A stretch of 64,000 bases of DNA from Chryseobacterium phosphatilyticum. Its GTDB lineage: Bacteria; Bacteroidota; Bacteroidia; Flavobacteriales; Weeksellaceae. The notes under the pieces were generated by a model that was given only the letters and a program-made list of their open reading frames with translations, had not been told where the DNA came from and made no database searches. The stretch is from positions 248,001-312,000 of the forward strand of contig NZ_PPED02000005.1 in the NCBI RefSeq assembly GCF_002899825.2. Reading direction: 5' to 3'. Each line of letters starts with the position of its first letter. The stretch's first letter is position 1. The translations under genes were made by a program, and so were the position numbers. Positions 37,101 to 44,600 of the stretch are shown here, piece after piece.

Positions 37101-37790
37101 CTGATCAATAAATACTTCGTTTGCCTTGGTATCATTGCTTTTATTTTTCGGATCAATGAAAAGCAACAGATTTTTCCCATCTTTGGTAACAATATAGCTG
37201 TCTTCGAGTTTGAAGTCTTTGCTGATATTGAGTGCATTTAATTTTTTAATTCCTAAAAACGTAAGCCCTAAAGGATCTTTTTTGATAAATTCTTTTGTGA
37301 CCAGACTGGTAGGAGAAACCAATGACCGGTAATTGTTCTCTACCTGTAGGGCAATACTGTCCTTTTGAAGTTTCTGATCAATCTCTTTATAATCGTTTTC
37401 ATTGAGAAAAAGAGGTAAATTTTGATTGACAAAATCAAACGTTTCTGAAATTTCATTATCATTTACCTTTCCCTGAACTGAACCTATATATTTTTGCAAG
37501 GGCTCAATCTTTTGTAAAAAAGTATCTGCTGTCTCAGAAAGCTGAAAGCTGTCTTCCCGGGATTTATTTTCTATGATAACGATGATTTTGTCTGAAAAGT
37601 TAAGCTGTCGAAGAACTTTGGCCGTAAGATCAGATTTTTCATTCTTAGGAATAATCTGATTAATATCTTCTTCAAAGTTGATTTTTGAAGCGAAGAAAAT
37701 ACACAAAACAGCAATCCCAACTGCGGTAAGCACAGAGATTATTTTGTTTTTGGAAATCAGATAATATAAAAATATAAAAAAGCGATGCAT
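34137..37790 (-). CDS. MMPL/RND-type exporter fused to a PlsC acyltransferase and a methyltransferase-like tail
   Basis: 1217 residues. Residues 1 to about 840 form an MMPL/SSD-like RND transporter: one membrane helix, a periplasmic loop, five helices, then the same again. Residues about 885-1075 are a PlsC-type acyltransferase with NHTSFLD (HxxxxD, near 892) and FPEAERSY. The last 130 residues (ILHIGDDFGQ, VLLISDD) look like a worn-down Rossmann methyltransferase domain. Such exporters accompany aryl polyene and flexirubin genes and probably flip or acylate the finished pigment at the membrane; which activity is used is unknown. First gene of its operon, with a well-formed promoter. Confidence 0.82.
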   Translation of the reverse strand: MHRFFIFLYYLISKNKIISVLTAVGIAVLCIFFASKINFEEDINQIIPKNEKSDLTAKVLRQLNFSDKIIVIIENKSREDSFQLSETADTFLQKIEPLQKYIGSVQGKVNDNEISETFDFVNQNLPLFLNENDYKEIDQKLQKDSIALQVENNYRSLVSPTSLVTKEFIKKDPLGLTFLGIKKLNALNISKDFKLEDSYIVTKDGKNLLLFIDPKNKSNDTKANEVFIDQLNMIKDHINTQFKGKTEISYFGSPVIAVANAKQIKKDIQNTVMISMTVLLVLLIYYFRNFLTPVIVFLPTVFSVLLALLVLYFIKDKISAISLSVGAILIGITIDYALHILTHYKHNNNIEELYKEITQPIILSSATTAVSFLCLVFVRSEALKDLGLFAAITVILSSISALIIVPQLYRPKKTTEKHHTNFIDRIGSYPYEKNKPLIIGCSVIIIACLFGFRHVGFNEDIGELNYIPKELKISEAKLQKLSDITSKSIYTISYGNSEEEALARNSQLSSFLEKEKKEGKILSYNSIGNVVLSEKDQQNKIKEWKAFWSQNKKSQTLSELVSNGTRFGFNSSAFDNFNETLNKNYSTLQLKEYQKVKALQISEFLNNEKGFYTVSNVVKVSENKRDSFIKDVEKKHDAIAIDRQQMNENFLGLLKRDFSTLINYSLLAIILTIIIFFRNFELTVLTMFPIVLTGVVTAGILYFLGLELNIFSTVVCTLVFGVGDDFSIFLTQAMQKEHTKGKNELPTYRTSIILAVFTTILSIGSLIFAKHPALHSLALVALIGMFSVIIITSTLYPFWFRLLITNRAKKGLSPITFRLFLNSIISFFYYGLGGFIFSVLGSFFVKNSKGKTLDVIKLLMAHFLTSVLYSNPFVKKRVINNPSEDFSKPAVIIANHTSFLDTLAIAMATHKIIYLVNDWVYQSPVFGKLVRALGFFPVSQGIENGMEKLKEKIEQGYSLVVFPEAERSYTNDVKRFHKGAFYLAEQFGLDILPIYIHGNSEVLPKGDFIIYDGSITVKVGDRISKEDLSFGKNYSERTKKINAYFREKFAELRSEIEDENYFKKKLFLSYLYKDTEVVQEVKNDFKINKSVYFELNKHIPNDVNILHIGDDFGQKDALLTLYQASRKIFSWIRDDNKREIAAQSYLVKKRKIHYIKERSEVNKNIDVLLISDDHFKMDSLQTFPQTIIFVNTRNLSFENEDYILEYSSDSLKVFKAK

Positions 37791-37809
37791 TGCATGTAAA
37801 TCAAGTCTG

Positions 37810-37840
37810 CAAATTTAATTTTTTAAGAGTAAGTTCAAAA
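37810..37840 (-). promoter_or_regulatory. Consensus Bacteroidota promoter of the MMPL-dar operon
   Basis: On the minus strand: TTTTG (37836-37840), 18 bases, TAAATTTG (37810-37817). Both elements and the spacing match the Bacteroidota sigma-ABfr consensus. Transcription would start near 37804, about 14 bases before the ATG. Confidence 0.75.
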
Positions 37841-37904
37841 TACTTAAACAATAAGTTTTGGCTGAAAATCAATAAAATATTCTAGGCAGAATGAAAAATT
37901 ATTC

Positions 37905-37912
37905 TATTTTTG
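37905..37912 (+). promoter_or_regulatory. -7 box for the membrane-protein operon
   Basis: TATTTTTG, exact TAnnTTTG match, about 73 bases before the start at 37985. Confidence 0.45.
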
Positions 37913-37984
37913 CAAATGTTCCCTTTTGACGAAATGTATTTTAAACCACAATTATTATTAAAAAAATAAGAATCTGTTTTTGAT

Positions 37985-38989
37985 ATGTTGACAAAAAATG
38001 ATGAAAAAATAAACGGATTCCTATTTGTAATAATACTCCCGTTTTTGCTGTTTGCGATGTCTTACTATGGGTTTGAATCTTCTTATGTAAGATTGAAAAC
38101 CATGGAGAAGGCTCCTGACTTTATGTTCTCTTCAGTATATGCTTACAGGGTGATTCCTAATTATCTGAGTGTACATGTTACGGAAGTCGTAACCTTCATT
38201 GTAAATAATTACCTTTCATTTCTTAAAAATTTTCTTCTAAAACAAGGAACATTATTTTACCACAGTATTTTTCTGATCAACAGTTTCTTTTTTGTACTGT
38301 CTTCAATTATTTTACATTTTATTTTTAAATTAAAATCGGCAGACATCCTTTTAAATGCAAATATTAGAAAGATGATCCACCTTCTAGCCATATTTTTTAT
38401 CGTTATTGTACAGTATGTTCCTACCAATTGTGATTCTATTGCAATTTTCTTTTATCTTTCGGGAGCATTACTCACATTGAAATACCTGCAGGATCGGAAA
38501 TTTACCCATTTTATCCTTTTGTGTATAATTGTATTCATTTCTACACTGGTAAGAGAAACCTCATGCCTGAACATTTCTTTTTTTGCAGCGGTTTGTATTG
38601 ATTTTAAAAAATTGAAGAACAGAGATTTTACTTTCATTAAGGAACTTATATTTCTTGTAATCGTCTTTATCGTTCCCTATGCAGGACTTAGGATGATGAT
38701 CCATCAGGAGGTGTCTTTTGTTGAAGGAGTTTATTTTCGTGATAATTTCAGCAGCCCTTTTAACCTGAGTGGTCTTTTATTTGGGACGATAAGTTTATAT
38801 TTCAGTTATCTGTTGTGTAATGAGGAGGGAAGAATGTTGATAAGAAAATACCTGTTTTTTTCCACCCCTTATCTGGTAATGATTGCTATGGTAGGGCTTT
38901 TCTGGGAGGTCAGATTATTTATTCCTTTAATTCTTACAGGATTTATATTTACTTCCTATCAATTTAAAAATACCCTACCCATCCAATGA
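37985..38989 (+). CDS. Polytopic membrane protein of unknown function
   Basis: 334 residues with about nine predicted membrane helices and short loops. Notable is the segment VFISTLVRETSCLNISFF near residues 180-197, which resembles VSTLLHEVTLFYVPYF in the unknown membrane protein encoded at 50137-51285. Large polytopic proteins with an Arg/His-Glu pair between helices often handle lipid-linked sugars, but no family is recognised. Overlaps the EpsG-like gene by four bases, so likely part of an envelope polymer operon. Confidence 0.7.
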   Translation: MLTKNDEKINGFLFVIILPFLLFAMSYYGFESSYVRLKTMEKAPDFMFSSVYAYRVIPNYLSVHVTEVVTFIVNNYLSFLKNFLLKQGTLFYHSIFLINSFFFVLSSIILHFIFKLKSADILLNANIRKMIHLLAIFFIVIVQYVPTNCDSIAIFFYLSGALLTLKYLQDRKFTHFILLCIIVFISTLVRETSCLNISFFAAVCIDFKKLKNRDFTFIKELIFLVIVFIVPYAGLRMMIHQEVSFVEGVYFRDNFSSPFNLSGLLFGTISLYFSYLLCNEEGRMLIRKYLFFSTPYLVMIAMVGLFWEVRLFIPLILTGFIFTSYQFKNTLPIQ

Positions 38990-40125
38990 GTTTATTGCAT
39001 CCTTATTTTATAATTGCGATTATCTATATGATGATCTTTAGTTTTCAGGAAGTTTATTCCGGGAAGACAAATAAAAGGGCGCTTTATATTTTGGCGGTAT
39101 ATCTTGTCATTCTTGCGGGTTTTCGGGATAATGTAGGGCCGGATTATGGTAGTTATGTAGGTATTTATGTGTATTCTGATACGAAGGATTATATAAGTAT
39201 TTTTCTTGCAGCACTTTCAATAAAAGGTCCACAAATTGTGGAGCTGGAATGGCTTTATGTTTTGATTAATAAGATTATAATCAATGTTTTTGATGCTCCC
39301 TTTTATATCCTGACCTTTGTAGTTGCAGCACTTGTAACGTTTTTCAAAACAAAATTTGTTGAAGAAAATACGCACTATCCTTTTACCTTTTTACTCTTTA
39401 TTTTTATCCCCGGATTTTTTATTGGGGAGAGTGGACAAATCAGACAGAATTTAGGATGTTTCATAGCCTATTATGCAATACGATATATAAAAGAAAGGAA
39501 GCTATGGATGTATCTTTTGTGGATTTATCTCGCGGCGGGAATCCATAATGTTTGTTATTTAATGCTTCCGATGTACTGGATAGTCCGGGTTCCATTGAAT
39601 AAAATATGGATGCTTCTTTTGATTTTAGTCTCAATTTTCTTATCTCCGTTTGAGGTGTATAGGTATTTCGGAAGCTTATTAGGAAGTATGATGTCAGGAA
39701 GTACTTTAGTGGAAGGTTTCAACGGTTATGTTGATGAAACCGTGGAGAGATTAAACGGAGGGTTTGGGATTCCGGAAGCCATGTTGGCAATTTCTACCTT
39801 TTTCCTTTTTGCATTTGATACCAAAATGAAGGAAAAATACCCTTATTATGAATATCACCGAAATTATACCGTGATAGGAATCTGTTTCTATTTTATTTTT
39901 AGAAATAATCCGATTTTTTCGTCCAGATTAACAGGGACCTTCCTTGCATTTGCCTATATTTTAATTCCAAATACAATGTTTGTGGTTTCAGAAGGGATGA
40001 GAAGAGCCATACATGCGTTTATTATGGCTCTGGTGATTTTCAATTTTGTAGTATTCTCTAGTTTCAGAAATATAAAAGCAGGTAGATTTACCATAGATCT
40101 TTATAAGAATCATATTCTTCCGTAG
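38986..40125 (+). CDS. EpsG-family polysaccharide polymerase-like membrane protein
   Basis: 379 residues, about ten membrane helices. EpsG/Wzy-like hallmarks: AGFRDNVGPDYGSY near residues 42-55 and GESGQIRQNLGCF near 146-158. EpsG proteins are needed for exopolysaccharide assembly, probably as polymerases. Starts in the stop codon of the preceding gene (ATGA) and is followed after 23 bases by an acyltransferase gene, so the three form one operon. Confidence 0.75.
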   Translation: MSLLHPYFIIAIIYMMIFSFQEVYSGKTNKRALYILAVYLVILAGFRDNVGPDYGSYVGIYVYSDTKDYISIFLAALSIKGPQIVELEWLYVLINKIIINVFDAPFYILTFVVAALVTFFKTKFVEENTHYPFTFLLFIFIPGFFIGESGQIRQNLGCFIAYYAIRYIKERKLWMYLLWIYLAAGIHNVCYLMLPMYWIVRVPLNKIWMLLLILVSIFLSPFEVYRYFGSLLGSMMSGSTLVEGFNGYVDETVERLNGGFGIPEAMLAISTFFLFAFDTKMKEKYPYYEYHRNYTVIGICFYFIFRNNPIFSSRLTGTFLAFAYILIPNTMFVVSEGMRRAIHAFIMALVIFNFVVFSSFRNIKAGRFTIDLYKNHILP

Positions 40126-40148
40126 GGTATTTTCATATTTTATTATTT

Positions 40149-41207
40149 ATGTCTGATCAGAAAAATAGAATTTTAGTTTTAGATGGTTTAAGAGGACTAG
40201 CTATTTTGTTGGTTTTCCTTTTTCATGGATATTATATCTGGAGTAAAAACTATCCTTTCGGAGATTCATTTAAAGATAATATCCTTGTGAAATATGGAGA
40301 TTTAGGTGTTCAACTTTTTTTTCTGATATCAGGATTTGTCATTTTGATGTCGATGGAAAAAACATCCGGTTTTATTCAATTTATTAAAAACAGATGGGTA
40401 AGGCTTTTTCCAAGTATGCTTATTTGTTCCCTAATTATCTACAGTACTGCAGTTTTTTTTTATGAAAGACCTTTAGGGATTCCTGGCTTGAAATCTCTGA
40501 TCCCCGGCATTTTATTTGTTGATGAGGGGTTGTTGGAACGTATTTTTAAAACAGATTTTCCGGTTCTGGAATCATCATTCTGGTCTTTATATATTGAAGT
40601 GAAATTTTACCTGATTTTCGGCGCTCTTTATTATCTGTTTAAAAGGAATCTTGCGCTGTTAGGTATTTTTATTATTTATTTGGTGGCGGTGTCGTTTCAG
40701 ATTTTAGAGTTCCATCATTTACTTCCTATGGGATTATTAAAATTTAAGGCCTACATCGGAAACTTTGTCTATTTCGGATGGTTTGTTTCCGGTGCATTGA
40801 TTTATATTTACTATAAGGAGAGAGACAGGAGGTATCTGTATGCTTTTGTTATTGCAACAATATGTGCAATGTTCTACATGTATAAACTTCAGGATATGAT
40901 TAGAAATCTATATCTTATCATCCTGATTCTTATTTTTGTAGGAGCTTTATTCTGGAAAAGAATGGAACGTTTTTTTTCAATGAGACTATTTACTTTTGTT
41001 GGTTTTGTAAGTTACCCTATATATCTATTGCACGAAAATATGATGATTTCATGGATGGTGAAAATTGATAAGCATATTCAGGTTCCTTACTGGCTTTTAC
41101 CCATTATTTCTTTTTCGCTTGTAATTCCTGTGGCATATATTGTTGCTGAATATCTTGAGCCTCCGATTCAGAAAAAATTAAAATCAATTCTTAAAAATGT
41201 AAAATAG
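40149..41207 (+). CDS. Acyltransferase family 3 (OafA/YrhL-like) membrane protein
   Basis: 352 residues with about ten helices. Family motifs: LDGLRGLAILLVFLFHG near the N-terminus (catalytic His), GVQLFFLISGFV, and RWVRLFPSM. These enzymes add acetyl or other acyl groups to sugar polymers at the membrane. Together with the EpsG-like gene it suggests modification of a surface polysaccharide. Confidence 0.88.
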   Translation: MSDQKNRILVLDGLRGLAILLVFLFHGYYIWSKNYPFGDSFKDNILVKYGDLGVQLFFLISGFVILMSMEKTSGFIQFIKNRWVRLFPSMLICSLIIYSTAVFFYERPLGIPGLKSLIPGILFVDEGLLERIFKTDFPVLESSFWSLYIEVKFYLIFGALYYLFKRNLALLGIFIIYLVAVSFQILEFHHLLPMGLLKFKAYIGNFVYFGWFVSGALIYIYYKERDRRYLYAFVIATICAMFYMYKLQDMIRNLYLIILILIFVGALFWKRMERFFSMRLFTFVGFVSYPIYLLHENMMISWMVKIDKHIQVPYWLLPIISFSLVIPVAYIVAEYLEPPIQKKLKSILKNVK

Positions 41208-41448
41208 AAAAGGGGAGTATTTCCATTTTTTATTCTTTTTTGCCTGATTCTAAAAGGTATTTTTTTTTGTTTGAAACTACCTGTATCTTTTTGCCCTGTT
41301 GTTTGAAAGATAGGTGGCTTTGTATGTCTTTTTTTCTAAAATCTCCCCAATATGTAGGATTTATAACCTTAAAATTGTTGTGTTTTAAATCATAATGTGT
41401 TGTTTATTAGAATTTTATTGAAAATAGTAACTTGAATCTGTTTTTTTA
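41208..41448. other. Intergenic region upstream of the first FISUMP gene
   Basis: About 240 bases. Contains a weak hairpin with T-run right after the acyltransferase stop (41211-41240), and an imperfect stem formed by ACCTGTATCTTT and AAAGATAGGT (about 41279-41325). No gene recognised. The promoter and leader ORF of the next gene follow it. Confidence 0.35.
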
Positions 41449-41456
41449 TATATTTG
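41449..41456 (+). promoter_or_regulatory. -7 box of the FISUMP gene
   Basis: TATATTTG followed by C, exact TAnnTTTG. A TTG lies 14 bases upstream, shorter than usual. Predicted start of transcription near 41463 leaves a leader of about 157 bases containing a small ORF. Confidence 0.5.
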
Positions 41457-41509
41457 CAAAAACTCATTCCCTAACTAAACAGGGATTAAAATATAAACAC
41501 AACTAAACC

Positions 41510-41590
41510 ATGATGACCAAAAAAATTAGTGAAATCATTCACCCCTATCTTTCTTATGATACCCGATATTCTTTTTTCGGGAGAAAATAA
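41510..41590 (+). CDS. Possible leader peptide, 26 residues
   Basis: ATG to TAA frame encoding MMTKKISEIIHPYLSYDTRY plus SFFGRK, inside the leader of the large secreted-protein gene and ending 30 bases before its ATG. The same AACTAAACC word precedes its start as is common before genes here. The last codons overlap a hairpin CCCGA/TCGGG (41562-41581). Could be a regulatory leader peptide or chance; translation is not shown by the sequence. Confidence 0.35.
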   Translation: MMTKKISEIIHPYLSYDTRYSFFGRK

Positions 41591-41620
41591 TCAAGTTTAA
41601 ACACATTTATTCAAACAACT

Positions 41621-44600
41621 ATGAAAGCAAAAATTATTTCCAGGATTTTGGCAACAACATTCTGTATGGTGTCAAGTCATGCTTTTTCACGGGGATTTTC
41701 TCCTCCGGAACTTTATGAAAAAGCAGGAGTTTCAGTGCTCCATTCTTCTCTCGCTCCATTTACTTATGATCTGGATCCTCTCATTGTTATTAATCAGAAT
41801 ATCAATGAAAAAGGATTGGTCGTGATGAGCGGAAAGCTTACAAAACCATTTACAAATGATCATGTAAAACTCTCGATCAAGTATCAGGATGTGCAGGGTA
41901 ACTGGATAAGCGTATGGTGTAAGGTTTTATATTCGTATAACCAATATAATGAAATTCTTACCGCCCGCTTTGAGTTACCTGCTTCCGTTCAGAGCTCCTA
42001 TAACGTAAAAGTAGAGCTAAGCTCAGATACAAATCTCAGTAATTTCAACAGTGTTGTCTGGGACAAAAGCATTCATCATTATAAGCTTAATGATTATATA
42101 GCGACAAGCTGTGATCTGGATGAAAATGAATATACCATGCTTTTAACTCCTAAAAAAGAAGGATCTCTGGTGACCAACAGCAATGGGAAGGTGATTGGAG
42201 TAAAAGACAGGGTAACATCTGCACATTTCTGGAATAAATTAAGCAATGTATTGATGGATAATAAAAAGGACAATGTTGTATTCTCTCCAACTCGTCCATC
42301 AGACCTGATAACAGAGGCAAATGGTGTTCAATCTGTCAAATTAGTTAATACAGGAATTATCAGTGATACATTAGGTTCTACTCCTGAATTTATTTATAAT
42401 GCAGCAGCCGGGCATCCGATTCCTTACCTGTACAGCTATGATGATCCCATATACATGTTTGCAGGTAAATTTTCTGCAAATGGATTCTTTATAAAATTTA
42501 GCCAATGGCCGGAAGAACCTAATGGCCCCGGATATTTTAACTGGAAAAACCCGGCGTTTATAGAAAGCAGATATTTTAATCTGTATAACAAAACATGGAA
42601 AAATTTATCAGAGTTTATACCGGATCAACAGCCCGTTGTTATTGTTTCAAGTGTATCAACGGGATTAAGGATTTATAAAAGCGATGGTACGTACATAGAC
42701 CTTACCCCAAACAGTACTAGTAATTATGGAGCTCCTTTATTTGGATATGGTAATTATGAAGCGAGAAGAGGCCCTGGATCGGAAAATCTTATTATTTCCA
42801 ATACTTCAGAGATGACTTTATATGGTGTGGGTGCGTTAAGAAATGATGTCACGACCTCTTATCAGACTAAAAGATCGATGCAGGATATTGAGAAGGAGAT
42901 CTTCAAATTTATCAAATACACCGGAGTCTTTGGTTCCACAAATGCTTATAATGACACTTCAGAGTGTTCAAACGGCTGTTTTACAGTAAATCAGGGTGCG
43001 ATTTCTGATTATAGTGTTGCAGATTGGACCAAGGCTCCCAACAGCTATATCTTTACAGGGAAAGACAAGAACGAAAATACGGTAGATGGCCTTTATATAC
43101 CGATTAAAAAAGCTTTTGCGATGTGGCAAAAGGATAAATATATTGGTGGGTCTAATATTCCGGCAGGAACAATAACTGCAGATGTATTATGGGAAGATAT
43201 GCATGGTCTGATTAAATCCGGAACTAATTATAGTCTGGAACTGATAGGTTCCGGGGAAGATACAAAGATTAAAGTTCCCGTTAACAGATCCAAAAAAGGA
43301 AATGCGGTGATTGCATTGAAAGTAAATGGTGAGATTTATTGGTCCTGGCATGTCTGGGTTACGGATGATCCCACCAAAGGTTCTGCTTATAAAAGTTTTG
43401 CGGGGCTAAAAAGACAAACGAAAGACGGAACCGTTGAACTGATCCCGGATTCGGATTGGGGTTGGATGGATAGAAATCTTGGAGCAATGAGTAGCTCTTT
43501 AACTTCAGGTAACTGGAATAAAAATGGGGGATTGCTTTATCAGTGGGGAAGAAAAGATCCCATTCCTCCATTGACGGCTAAAGGAAATGATTCTTACGAA
43601 GTCTCAGGCTCTATAGGGCGGGTCCGACACAGAAATGCACAGTATACTGCAAACTCAGTTAAAATTGATGCCCTTAGAAAATTTGTTCCATTGGCCAGTG
43701 CTAATGTAAAAAACAACCTTTCTCTTGCTGTTAAAAATCCTTTAAGCCTTATCTATGTTGGTAATAACAGTGCAGATATTGCTTATTATGACACCGCAAA
43801 GACATTGATGTTAAACTGGTTTGGGAAATCACCTGATCTTACAAGCAATCGTCTTTCTGAGCTTAATTTATGGTCTGATAATTCAGAAGGAAAATATAAA
43901 GATAACTATCTGAATGATAACGATGCGCAGCCTTACAGAAATAAATCCTCATATGATCCTTGTCCTAATGGCTGGAGAGTTCCTTCTGTATTAGTGGCTA
44001 ATGGAGGATCAAAGACGTATATTGATGATATTCGAATTGATTTCTCTCCTTTGGGGGTAAAAACCAATATGGGTAAAAATGCTTTTGAAGCCAATACCTA
44101 TCAGATAATCAAACCTACAGATGCTGGGGCACCTGATTTTATGAAAGGTTTTAGACTTTACACGAATGTAGGATATGATCTTTCTAATGTTGGAGGATTT
44201 AATATGGGAAAATTTCCGGGTACCGGACAATTGCTCATCAACAGACATGAAGGACAATATACAGATCAACATCATACAGCCTTATGGACAGCAACTATGA
44301 CCAGACATTTTGATGCCTCTCCATCAATAGTAGCAAGAGCGCTATTTATGGTTCCTGATAAAGAACAACCTGACATTCCGGATCCAAACTATCCGAATAT
44401 TAACGGAAGATACTTCTACCAGCCATTATCTATGGGAGAGACTTCAGGTGCTAATGGTTGCAGATGTATCAAAGATCCTCTCTATGTGGTGAATGATTAC
44501 AACTTCCCTACAGATTTCTTTACAGAAGGACAGTATACGGAAGGTTTAGACAATCCAAATACGTATACCATCGTAAAATCTACTGCAGAATCTACTATTG

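Noticed and set aside
41208..41250. Strong terminator after the acyltransferase-3 gene
   Set aside because: The stem (GGGGA/TTTCC) is short and relies on G-T pairs, so only a weak element is noted.
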